Position numbers and translations under genes: made by a program. From Anaerolineales bacterium (GTDB taxonomy: Bacteria > Chloroflexota > Anaerolineae > Anaerolineales > Villigracilaceae), in contig CP129481.1 of the NCBI GenBank assembly GCA_030583905.1, positions 1,364,001 to 1,428,000 of the forward strand: a stretch of DNA of 64,000 bases. Reading direction: 5' to 3'. Below the pieces are notes generated by a model. The model was not told the origin of the DNA, did no database searches, and worked only from the letters and a program-made list of their open reading frames with translations. This document shows, one piece after another, positions 1 through 10,400 of this stretch (positions are counted from its first letter, which is position 1; each line of letters opens with the position of its first letter).

Positions 1-1
1 C

Positions 2-361
2 CTGGATACGATCCGTGATTTTACTTATGTGGACGACACGGTGGATGGTTTTCTGTGCGCTGCCATTGCCAGCGATGTTGATGGATGTGCCTTTAATCTT
101 GGAACTGGTGAGGCGATCAGTATTGGCGATCTTTCTGAGATGATCATTCGAAAGGTTGGCAATCAGGTAAAGGTCGAGATAGATGCGGCTCGATTTCGTC
201 CACAGAAATCTGAGGTCAAGCGTCTGTTGTCAGATAATTCTCTGGCACGTGAGCGCTTGGACTGGGCGCCGACTGTGAGTTTGGATGATGGTTTAGATAA
301 AACCATCTCGTGGATCATGAAAAACTTAAACCATTATCGCATTGGCACGTATGAACTCTAA
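2..361 (+). CDS. NAD-dependent sugar-nucleotide epimerase/dehydratase, C-terminal fragment
   Basis: The gene enters from the left edge; only the last 119 codons are present, in frame from base 2. The visible part has the RDFTYVDD motif, then FNLGTGEAISI and a closing region with RLLSDNSLARERLDWAP. These are typical of the substrate-binding half of extended SDR enzymes acting on nucleotide sugars (UDP-glucose 4-epimerase, GDP-mannose 4,6-dehydratase and relatives). The NAD-binding GxxGxxG and catalytic YxxxK lie outside the window, so the exact reaction cannot be told. It is followed 13 bases later by a sugar-phosphate nucleotidyltransferase and then an aminotransferase, which fits a pathway for an activated amino-deoxy sugar of a capsule or other glycan. 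That pathway is inferred. Confidence 0.85.
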   Translation: MDTIRDFTYVDDTVDGFLCAAIASDVDGCAFNLGTGEAISIGDLSEMIIRKVGNQVKVEIDAARFRPQKSEVKRLLSDNSLARERLDWAPTVSLDDGLDKTISWIMKNLNHYRIGTYEL

Positions 362-374
362 TAAGGAGGAGAGC

Positions 375-1094
375 ATGAAAGCTGTCGTTTTGGCGGGAGG
401 AAAAGGTGCCCGCCTTGCCCCGTACACCACCATCCTACCCAAGCCTTTGATGCCAATCGGGGATATGCCCATTCTCGAAGTGATGCTTCTTCAAATGAAG
501 GATGCGGGAATTGAACACGTTATATTGACAGTTGGGCATTTGTCGGAATTGTTGCGTGCATTTTTTAAGGATGGAAGTCAATTTGGAATCAATATTACAT
601 ATAGTTATGAGCAATGCCCATTGGGGACGGCGGGTCCGATTGCGTTGGTCGAAGATTTGAATGAAACCTTTTTGGTCTCGAACGGTGATGTGCTTACGAC
701 ATTGAATTTGCGTGATCTGATCAAGTTTCATCAGGAGCAAAAAGCAGTTGCAACCATCGCTGTCCATCATCGCCAATCAAAGATCGATCTGGGGGTGATC
801 CAAAGAGATGGGGATTACCGTATTACAGGATATATCGAGAAGCCGGTTTATGATTTCATGGTGAGTATGGGGATCTATGTTTTTGAACCCGCCGCGTTGC
901 CTTATATAACGCCCAATGAATATCTTGATTTCCCTGATTTGATCAAGAGGATGATCTTGGCGGGTGAAAGGGTTGTTGGGTATGAATTTGAAGGCTATTG
1001 GGAAGACCTTGGGCGCCCTGACGATTATGCGCGCGCTGCCAAAGATTTTGAAAATATGCGTGCTCAGTTTCTGCCGAGCTATTGTGAAGGATGA
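375..1094 (+). CDS. Sugar-phosphate nucleotidyltransferase
   Basis: A 239-residue enzyme expected to transfer a nucleotidyl group from an NTP to a sugar 1-phosphate. The N-terminus has the signature AGGKGARLAPYT followed by PKPLMPIGDMPILE, which bind the NTP and the sugar phosphate. SNGDVL at about residue 105 matches the metal-binding GD of the family, and EGYWEDLGRP near the end matches the usual FWxDxGxP region. The ATG at 375 is chosen because AAGGAGGAG lies at 363-371; an in-frame TTG at 342 would overlap the previous gene. The sequence resembles mannose-1-phosphate guanylyltransferases more than thymidylyltransferases, but the nucleotide used is not certain. It sits between an epimerase and a DegT aminotransferase. 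Confidence 0.9.
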   Translation: MKAVVLAGGKGARLAPYTTILPKPLMPIGDMPILEVMLLQMKDAGIEHVILTVGHLSELLRAFFKDGSQFGINITYSYEQCPLGTAGPIALVEDLNETFLVSNGDVLTTLNLRDLIKFHQEQKAVATIAVHHRQSKIDLGVIQRDGDYRITGYIEKPVYDFMVSMGIYVFEPAALPYITPNEYLDFPDLIKRMILAGERVVGYEFEGYWEDLGRPDDYARAAKDFENMRAQFLPSYCEG

Positions 1095-1099
1095 ATCCC

Positions 1100-2242
1100 A
1101 TGAAATGGAAAATACCGCTATCTGATATTGACTTTGGACCGGAAGAAAAAGCTGCTGTTGACAGTGTTTTGCAGAGCCGCTGGTTGACGATGGGTGCTGT
1201 TACAGAGGAATTCGAGCAGTCCTTTGCATCCTATATTGGTGCAAAACATGCGATTGCAGTGACGAATGCAACAGCAGCGCTGCACCTTGCCTGTGTGGCA
1301 GCAGGTTTGGGCGCAGGAGATGAGGCGATCGTCCCATCAATGACCTTTGTTGCTACTGCCAATGCTGTCCGCTACACGGGTGCGACACCGGTCTTTGCTG
1401 ACGTCATCGGCGAGCATGATCTAAATATGTCTTATCATTCCATTGAGAAGATGATCAGCGGACGGACGCGTGCCATTGTTGTGATGCATTATGGCGGCTA
1501 TGCTTGTGATATGCCCAGCATCATGGAGTTGGCGCGCGAGCGTGGGTTGAAGGTGATCGAAGATGCGGCACATGCGATCGGTTCGGAACTTGGCGGGATC
1601 AAACTTGGGATCTGGGGTGACATTGGATGTTTTAGTTTTTTTTCCAATAAGAACATGACTACGGGCGAGGGGGGCATGATCGTAACCAACCATGATGCTT
1701 ATTCGCAGCGACTGCATTCGTTGCGCTCGCACGGTATGACCACAATGACCTGGGATCGTCATAAGGGACATGCCTGGAGCTATGATGTGGTTGACTTGGG
1801 GTACAACTATCGCATCGATGAGATCCGTGCAGCATTGGGGAAGATTCAACTTGGTAAATTGCCGGCAAACAATGAGCGCCGCCGGCATCTTGTACGGGTT
1901 TATCGGGATATGCTGCGTGAGTTGACCCCGCAGGTCATACTTCCCTTTGAGAATCATGCCGGGATTTCAGCCGCTCATCTAATGCCCATACTTTTGCCCT
2001 CCGGAACGAACCGGTCGAATTTCATGGATGGGATGAAATCGCAGGGGATTCAAACCAGCATCCATTATCCACCCATTCATATGTTTACAGCATACAGCCA
2101 GAGCGGAGACAAATACTCCCTGCCCAATACGGTTGATGCTGCGGGGCGCGAGATCACTTTGCCGTTGTATCCTGCAATGTCGGATGAGGATATTGTCACT
2201 GTTGTAAAGGCTGTTGAGTGCGCACTTGTTCCAGCCCGATGA
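1100..2242 (+). CDS. DegT/DnrJ/EryC1/StrS-family sugar aminotransferase
   Basis: A PLP-dependent aminotransferase of 380 residues that would aminate a keto nucleotide sugar, as in perosamine or bacillosamine synthesis. The PLP-binding lysine sits in SFFSNKNMTTGEGGM (about residue 184), preceded by VIEDAAHAIGS with the aspartate that contacts the pyridine nitrogen. The N-terminus has the family pattern IPLSDIDFGPEE. ATG at 1100 is preferred because AAGGA lies 8 bases upstream; ATG at 1091, overlapping the previous stop as ATGA, is the alternative and adds three residues. Downstream is a Wzz-like chain-length protein, so the amino sugar is probably built into a surface polysaccharide. Confidence 0.93.
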   Translation: MKWKIPLSDIDFGPEEKAAVDSVLQSRWLTMGAVTEEFEQSFASYIGAKHAIAVTNATAALHLACVAAGLGAGDEAIVPSMTFVATANAVRYTGATPVFADVIGEHDLNMSYHSIEKMISGRTRAIVVMHYGGYACDMPSIMELARERGLKVIEDAAHAIGSELGGIKLGIWGDIGCFSFFSNKNMTTGEGGMIVTNHDAYSQRLHSLRSHGMTTMTWDRHKGHAWSYDVVDLGYNYRIDEIRAALGKIQLGKLPANNERRRHLVRVYRDMLRELTPQVILPFENHAGISAAHLMPILLPSGTNRSNFMDGMKSQGIQTSIHYPPIHMFTAYSQSGDKYSLPNTVDAAGREITLPLYPAMSDEDIVTVVKAVECALVPAR

Positions 2243-2305
2243 TGCTAACTTGGCGAAAGAACCTGACCCTGTCAGCGATTTATTTTCCATTGAAAGGAAA
2301 ATACC

Positions 2306-4129
2306 ATGGAGATAAAAGATTTAATCCTGCTTATGTGGCGGAATATAAGATACTTATTCTTGGGGCTTGTAGTGGGTGCGGGGATTGGGATCCTTGTCTC
2401 GAATATTCAATCTCCCGTGTATGAAGCTACGTCCAAGATTTTGGTCAGCCGGATACGCCAGCAAGGCAGTGTGGATATGTTGTCGCTAAGCGATGAACAA
2501 TTGCTGGCGATCAACCTTCAACTGGCTAAATCCCAACCTGTTTTGGATGATGTATTCTCTAAGCTGGGCGATAGAATTGATGCAGATAATATACAGGTCA
2601 GCGCCATTCCAAACACGCTGATTGTTCAAATCAGTGTTCAGGATCATGATCCGCTGCAGGCGGCAACGACTGCCAATCTGCTTGTTGAAACCCTCATTCA
2701 AAGAAATGAAATGCTTCTATCCAACCGGTATAAGGAACTGGAAAGTGCCATTGGCGGGCAACTGGAGCAAGTTGCAGAACAAATTGATGAATTGGAGGTT
2801 CAGATCAGCCAGATCAATGATGCGGGGATTCAAGAACAACTAAAGCAGGCAAGCCAGAAGGTTGAACAATTAAAACAGGATATATCTCGTTTGGAGCAGG
2901 AAATCGCGGGCTTTTCCTTTACTCCATCTGCGCTTGAACGTATAGCTCTGGCTGAGAAACAAGCTCAGTTGGAGCAATCTCGTTCGCTGTTAAATATATA
3001 CCAGCAGATACAGGTGAATTTGACCTACGTTGGAAAACCCGGGCAGAGTGGTTCAAGTTTGGAGAACCCCCAACTCGCAACCCTTCAAGCGACATTGGGA
3101 CTTTATCAACAGATCTACCAGACCATGGTCAATAGCCTTGAAAATGTGCGTTTGGCGCGCTCACAAAGCAGACAAAATGTGATGCAAATCGTCACCGCCA
3201 CGCCGCCCAAGACTCCGGTTCGTCCCATGCCGGTTCTTTATCTCTTGTTGGCAAGTGTCGTAGGGGTGGCATTGGCAGCGACCTCCATTCTGGTATTTGA
3301 TCACCTGGATGATTCATTAAAGACTGCCGGTCAAATAGAGGAGCTACTTGGTTTGTCTGTTTTAGGGTCGGTGCTCAAGAACAAGCACCCCCAAAATGAA
3401 TTGGTCACATTGCATGACCCCTTTTCGGTGGAGTCGGAGGCGTTCCGTGCTTTGGGAGCGAGCCTACAAATTGTTGTTGCAGCGAAGAACATCAAAACGT
3501 TGATGGTCGTGAACGCAGATCCGGCAGAGACCAAGACGCCTGTCGCTGCAAATTTGGCTGTGATCAATGCTCAGCAAGGCAAGCAGGTTATCCTTTTGGA
3601 TGGGGATTTGAAAAATCCCCATCTGCATGTACTCTTTGGCTTGGACAACCATAAGGGATTTTCGGAGCTTTTGCAGGACGGACAGGATATAAAAAATGTT
3701 CGTCACACGATGAAGGACATGAAAGGATTGACCGTGATATCCAGTGGGATGATGGAGAAGAACGCGACAGTCTGGATGGATGCTGAGAAGTTGGAGCATT
3801 TGCTGGAAGGATTGCGGGAACAGACTGATTTGGTGATCGTGGATAGTCCGCCTTCGGATACTGCTGGTGCACAGATCCTTGCATCTAAAATGGATGCGGC
3901 GCTTCTGGTGATCCGCGCTGGGCATACTCGTGTTGAGCCGGCACATGCCACTTTGAAGCGTTTGCAATTGATTGGCGGAAAGGTGATCGGGGCTGTGTTG
4001 AACCATGCAACCCAAAGAAGAAATATCAATTGGAAAGTTTTGCCATGGCTAAAAGAAAAGCCCATGGCTAAGAAAAAAAGCAGGGAGACCAGTGACGGGA
4101 TTGATGCATCAACGATTTTGCCTTCCTGA
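2306..4129 (+). CDS. Wzz/CpsD-like polysaccharide co-polymerase with a degenerate P-loop
   Basis: A 607-residue inner-membrane protein with the architecture of Wzz-tyrosine-kinase fusions. It has an N-terminal membrane segment (about 16-33), a long coiled coil (about 140-235), a second membrane segment (310-332) after a proline-rich stretch, then a cytoplasmic MinD/CpsD-like domain (about 365-575). Walker A' (VILLDGDLKNP, 428-438) and Walker B (LVIVDSPP, 509-516) are recognisable. The Walker A loop is not canonical: where BY-kinases have PGEGKST, this protein has PAETKTP (406-412), losing both glycines. The C-terminus has no tyrosine cluster. It therefore probably regulates chain length without normal autokinase activity. 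RBS AAAGGA precedes the ATG. It closes the polysaccharide cluster. Confidence 0.9.
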   Translation: MEIKDLILLMWRNIRYLFLGLVVGAGIGILVSNIQSPVYEATSKILVSRIRQQGSVDMLSLSDEQLLAINLQLAKSQPVLDDVFSKLGDRIDADNIQVSAIPNTLIVQISVQDHDPLQAATTANLLVETLIQRNEMLLSNRYKELESAIGGQLEQVAEQIDELEVQISQINDAGIQEQLKQASQKVEQLKQDISRLEQEIAGFSFTPSALERIALAEKQAQLEQSRSLLNIYQQIQVNLTYVGKPGQSGSSLENPQLATLQATLGLYQQIYQTMVNSLENVRLARSQSRQNVMQIVTATPPKTPVRPMPVLYLLLASVVGVALAATSILVFDHLDDSLKTAGQIEELLGLSVLGSVLKNKHPQNELVTLHDPFSVESEAFRALGASLQIVVAAKNIKTLMVVNADPAETKTPVAANLAVINAQQGKQVILLDGDLKNPHLHVLFGLDNHKGFSELLQDGQDIKNVRHTMKDMKGLTVISSGMMEKNATVWMDAEKLEHLLEGLREQTDLVIVDSPPSDTAGAQILASKMDAALLVIRAGHTRVEPAHATLKRLQLIGGKVIGAVLNHATQRRNINWKVLPWLKEKPMAKKKSRETSDGIDASTILPS

Positions 4130-4404
4130 TATCTGGTATTGAGCGGAATATATTTACCATTGTTGCTTGTATTTATCTCAAAATAATCCAAAAGATATTC
4201 AAAGATTTAAAAAGGTTTGCGGGGGTACAGTGTATTTGTGTTGATTTCACCCTGTTTAACAGTTCTAAATAAGTAATCCCTAAATCTACCCTCGTTTCGA
4301 GGTTTATATCGCTCTTGAACAAAGTGCAAGGAGGAATATGGATAATGTCACTGATTGATTGTTTGAGGAAATAAACATGTTATTTCATGATTTTCGGAGG
4401 CACA
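4130..4404. other. Intergenic leader before the giant surface protein
   Basis: There is no convincing gene in these 275 bases. A small inverted repeat CCTCG-TTT-CGAGG lies at about 4290-4302. A strong AAGGAGG at 4328-4334 is followed by two tiny reading frames, ATG 4338-4358 (6 codons) and ATG 4345-4374 (9 codons, MSLIDCLRK), which could be a leader peptide. The real gene has its own GGAGG at 4396-4400. Whether the leader frames are translated cannot be told from sequence. Confidence 0.3.
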
Positions 4405-7400
4405 ATGTCAACTAATTTTCATTTTCTAATCCAGGCATGGAGAAGAGCACGCTCCTATAACCTGGGCACCAGGGTCAGATTGTTTGTGATGATCTTGGTG
4501 TTTGTCATACCGTTGATGGGGGCAAATCATGGCGTTGCTTTGGCGGCAGGTACAACCTACTATGTCGATAATACGAACCCTGTCTGCTCCGATAGCGGAC
4601 CGGGCACAATGGCTGCGCCATTATGCACGATCACAAGAGGGGATGTTCTTGCAGCCCTTCCCGGGGATACGGTTCATGTGCTGGCTGGTACGTATGTGGA
4701 GACGGTAATTGTGACGCATAGCGGTGCCGAAGGGAATCCGATCACCTTCCATGCCAGCCCCGGCGTTACGGTGACCGGGAATCCGGGTGGATTTGGCAGC
4801 GCGTTCGCGGTGAGCAGCAAGAGCTATGTGGTCATTGATGGATTCAACATCACCGAAACCAAATTCAAGGGGATCTATGTAGATGGCTCGAACCACATCA
4901 CCATCACGAACAACAATGTTTCCTATGCGGGGAAAGATACCGGTTCTGACCAGCATCAACAGGGCATCTTCTTAAGGAATACCACCTATTCCACGATCAG
5001 TGGGAATATGACTCACCACAACTCGTGCATCGGTATTCGGCTGATCAATAACAGCGATTACAACACGGTCAGCAACAATATTTCGTATGCCAATTCTTCG
5101 GCAATTGCACACCCGGTGGTGGTAATATCGGATGCGGCGGGGATCGAACTGACCGGGAGCAGCAACAATACGGTCAGTAACAATATCACCTATGGCAATG
5201 AAGATACCGGGATCAATCTATATGTCAATTCCAGCGGTGTAGGTTCCAGCTATAACCTGGTTGTTGGAAACCTGAGTTACGGAAATGGCGACCATGGCAT
5301 TGACAATAACAACTCCCCCTATAACACGATTATAGGGAATACAGTGCATGGCAACGGCACCGTCGGGATCAACTTCGAAGGTACTGCTGGTTTTGGTTCG
5401 CATCATGCGACCGTTATGAACAACATCAGTACTGGAAATGGATTTACCCCCCCGGCGGGTTCGTTTGGCGGCAACATGCGTGTCGATTCTGTCTCGATAG
5501 CCGGGACGATACTCGACTACAATCTCTACAATCGTGAGAGCGCCAGTGTTCAGATCATTTGGAACAATAGCAACTATGTTTCGCTGGCGGCACTGCGCGT
5601 AGCAGAACCAAGTCAGGAAGTGCATGGATTGGAGGGCGATCCGCTTTTCATGCAGCCCGTCGAGTCGGTTCTACGCACCTCGGGAGTGGCATACCCCGCC
5701 AGTGAGACCACAGGGAACTATCACCTGAGCCCCGGTTCACCGGCGATCGACAGTGCCAACTCTGATGCGCCGGGTCAGCAGGCTGTGGATATCGAAGGCA
5801 ACGCCCGGATCGATGATCCAGCTACTACGAACAGTGGCGCTGGTGCGCGGACCTACGATGACCGCGGAGCCTATGAGTATCAACCGTCGGGTTCGAATGT
5901 GGCGCCCGTTGTCACGACCCAGGCGGCAACTTTAATTACCCAGACCACAGCCTTGGGGAATGGCACGATCAGCAGTTTGGGTGTGCCCAATCCAACTCAG
6001 CATGGTTTCGTCTGGAGTACTTCTGTCAACCCGACCATCGCAGATGATAAGACGACTGAAGGATCGGTCTCTGAAACCGGTGCTTTCACGAGCGCCATCA
6101 CCGGTCTGATGCCGGGAACGCTATATCATGTGCGGGCATACGCCACCAACGCGGCGGGCACAGCCTATGGCGCGGATATGACCTTCACGACTCTCCCTGC
6201 CACGACAGTTGTCTTTAACACCTCAGGGACTTGGGTGGCACCTGCAGGCGTGACTTCTGTTACCGTCGAAGTTTGGGGTGGTGGTGGCAGAGGTGGGAGC
6301 ATTTCTAGTGGTAGTGGCGAAGCCCAGGGTGGCGGCGGTGGCGGCGGTGCCTACTCCATTAAGAACAATATCCCGGTAACGCCGGGGAATAGTTACTCTT
6401 ATGTCGTTGGTACTGGATCGACATCCACGTCCGCAGGCGGTGATTCGTACTTCATTAACATCTCCACCGTTCTTGCCCGGGGTGGCAACTCGTCGAATTC
6501 CAACAACGGTGCTAGCGGAGGCGCGGCAGCCTCAGGAGTTGGCGATGTCAAATATTCCGGTGGCAGCGGCGTGAGTGGAAGTAGTTTTTTTAACTATGGG
6601 GGTGGTGGAGGCTCATCCGCCGGAACGGCTGCCAATGGATCAACTGCCACGAATGCAACAGGCGCGACTGCACCAAGCGGCGGTGGTAACGGTGGTAACG
6701 GCAAATCGAGTCCATCAGGCAATGGCACTGCTGGATCAACCCCGGGCGGGGCTGGAGGTGGTGCATATAGAAGCAATGGAAGCAATTCATATAATGGCGG
6801 CGCCGGTGCGAATGGCCAGATAAGAATCACCTATTATGTGGAGACGAGACCTACTACCACAAGCGTAAACTGTGGCGCCGGTACGCCCGCTGTTACCTAT
6901 GGCGATAGCATTACCTGCGTAGCTACTGTGAGCGCATCAAGCGGCACTCCTACAGGCACTGTTTCCTGGTCCACGGGTGGCGCTGGTTCATTTGTAACCA
7001 GCCCCTGTAATCTCTCCTCGGGCAGCTGCTCCGTAAGTTATACGCCGTCTTCTGTGGGTTCTGGCTCGCATCTGATCACAGCCAACTATACCGGCGGCGG
7101 GGCATTCCTTCCCAGCAGCAGCAATCAGTCTGTTACTGTCAACCCGAAAGCCTTGACGATCAACGGTGTGGTTGCCGAAGATAAAACCTACGACGGGACA
7201 ATGACTGCAACATTGGATCTGACAAGCGCTGCGCTGGTGGGCGTGGTCGCTCCGGATATTGTTGCATTCGATAGTAGTTCGGTAACCAGCACATTCGCCA
7301 GTGCAAATGCTGGCACCTGGGCTGTCACGGCATCCGGTTTTGGCTTGAGCGGGGCAGATATCAGTAACTATACGTTGCCAGCTCAGCCTGTCATCCCAGA

Positions 7401-10400
7401 TGCAACCATCCTGCCCAAAGCCGCCTCGGTAACCCCGAACGCCGCCGGAAAGGTCTATGGCGAAGATGACCCGGCACTGACCGGGACGCTGACTGGCTTC
7501 CTGGCGGGCGACAATGTCACAGCGACCTACAGCCGTGCAGCAGGCGAGACGGTGGCAGGCGGACCGTACACGATCAGCGCAGTGCTTGCCCCGGCCGGAG
7601 TGCTCGGCAACTACACCATCACCTACAACACCGCCGCCTTCACCATCACGCCGAAGACCGCTTCGGTTACGCCGAACGCAGGCAGCAAGGTCTATGGATC
7701 TGCCGACCCGGCACTGACCGGGACGCTGACCGGCTTCCTGGCAGGCGACAACGTCACAGCGACCTACAGCCGTGCAGCAGGCGAGACGGTGGCAGGCGGA
7801 CCGTACACGATCAGCGCGGTGCTTGCCCCGGCCGGAGTGCTTGGCAACTACACCGTCACCTACAACACCGCTGCTTTCACCATCACACCGAAGACCGCTT
7901 CGGTAACCCCGAACGCAGGCAGCAAGGTCTATGGCGAAGATGACCCGGCACTGACCGGGACGCTGACCGGCTTCCTGGCAGGCGACAACGTCACAGCGAC
8001 CTACAGCCGTGCAGCAGGCGAGACGGTGGCAGGCGGACCGTACACGATCAGCGCGGTGCTTGCCCCGGCCGGAGTGCTCGGCAACTACACCATCACCTAC
8101 AACACCGCCGCCTTCACCATCACACCGAAGACCCTGACGATCACGGGTGTGGTCGCCAATAACAAGGTATATGATGGCACAACTGCCGCGACGTTCAATC
8201 TGACAGGCGCTGCGCTGGTGGGCGTGGTCGCTCCGGATGTTGTCACGATCAACAGTGGTTCCGCAGCGGGCACATTCGCCAGTGCAAATGCTGGCACTTG
8301 GGCTGTCACGGCATCCGGTTTTGGCTTGAGCGGTGCAGATGTCGGTAACTATACGTTACCAGCCCAGCCCATCATCCCAGACGCAACCATCACACCAAAG
8401 ACCGCCTCGGTTACGCCGAACGCAGGCAGCAAGGTCTATGGCGAAGATGACCCGGCACTGACCGGGACGCTGACCGGCTTCCTGGCAGGCGACAACGTCA
8501 CAGCGACCTACAGCCGTGCAGCAGGCGAGACGGTGGCAGGCGGACCGTACACGATCAGCGCGGTGCTTGCCCCGGCCGGAGTGCTTGGCAACTACACCAT
8601 CACCTACAACACCGCCGCCTTCACCATCACGCCGAAGACCGCTTCGGTTACGCCGAACGCAGGCAGCAAGGTCTATGGATCTGCCGACCCGGCACTGACC
8701 GGGACGCTGACCGGCTTCCTGGCAGGCGACAACGTCACAGCGACCTACAGCCGTGCAGCAGGCGAGACGGTGGCAGGCGGACCGTACACGATCAGCGCGG
8801 TGCTTGCCCCGGCCGGAGTGCTTGGCAACTACACCGTCACCTACAACACCGCTGCTTTCACCATCACGCCGAAGACCGCTTCGGTTACGCCGAACGCAGG
8901 CAGCAAGGTCTATGGATCTGCCGACTCGGCACTGACCGGGACGCTGACCGGCTTCCTGGCAGGCGACAACGTCACAGCGACCTACAGCCGTGCAGCAGGC
9001 GAGACGGTGGCAGGCGGACCGTACACGATCAGCGCGGTGCTTGCCCCGGCCGGAGTGCTTGGCAACTACACCGTCACCTACAACACCGCTGCTTTCACCA
9101 TCACACCGAAGACCGCTTCGGTTACGCCGAACGCAGGCAGCAAGGTCTATGGCGAAGATGACCCGGCACTGACCGGGACGCTGACCGGCTTCCTGGCAGG
9201 CGACAACGTCACAGCGACCTACAGCCGTGCAGCAGGCGAGACGGTGGCAGGCGGACCGTACACGATCAGCGCGGTGCTTGCCCCGGCCGGAGTGCTCGGC
9301 AACTACACCATCACCTACAACACCGCCGCCTTCACCATCACACCGAAGACCCTGACGATCACGGGTGTGGTCGCCAATAACAAGGTATATGATGGCACAA
9401 CTGCCGCGACGTTCAATCTGACAGGCGCTGCGCTGGTGGGCGTGGTCGCTCCGGATGTTGTCACGATCAATAGTGGTTCCGCAATGGGCACATTCGCCAG
9501 CGCAAATGCTGGCACCTGGGCTGTCACGGCATCCGGTTTTGGCTTGAGTGGAGCGGGAGCAGGCAACTACACACTGGCTGCCCAGCCCGTTCTTCCCAAT
9601 GCAACCATCACACCCAAAGCCATTTCTGTGACGGCAAACGTCGCCAGCAAGTTCTACGGCGCTGTTGATCCAGTGCTTACCTATACATCCACTCCTTTGG
9701 CAGGCGGCGATTCCTTCAGCGGCACGCTTGCCCGCGCGGCTGGCGAAAATGTTGGCATCTATGCCATCAATCAGGGCACATTAACTGCTGGCAGCAACTA
9801 CATCATCACCTTTACAGGTGCAAACCTGACGGTCAACCCGCTGGCGATCACAGTCACGGCAGATGCCGGACAGATGAAAGCCGAAGGCGCGGCTGACCCG
9901 GCAGAATTCACCTACGCGGTCAACCCGGCGCTGGTCGGCAGCGACACCTTCAGCGGCGCACTCACCCGCGAACTCGGTGAAACCCCCGGCTTCTACGCCA
10001 TCCTGGTCGGCACGCTCTCCGCGGGCGCCAACTACGACATGACCTTCGTCAGCAACAACTTCGAGATCGTCGCCAACCAAGCCCCGGTCATCACCGAAGG
10101 CTCTGATATCGGCGTGACGATGTCCAAGAACGGCTTCCCGGACAAGTTCGCCCTGACCCTGAACGCCACCGACGCTGAAGACCACACCCTGACCTGGAGC
10201 ATCCAGACCCAGGCTGGCAACGGGACCGCCACCGCCACCGGCGACGGCAACTCCAAGGTCATCGCCTACGCCCCGACCCTGAACTTCTCCGGTGCGGACA
10301 GCTTTGTGGTGCGCGTCACCGACCAGCTCGGTGCCTTCGATGACATCACGGTCAACGTGACGGTCTCCGCAGGCGGCGACTTCCCGACCTTCGTCGATGT

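Noticed and set aside
7423..9621. Regular repeats resembling a CRISPR array
   Set aside because: The period is 237 bp, the units are coding and in frame, and there are no short repeats with unique spacers.
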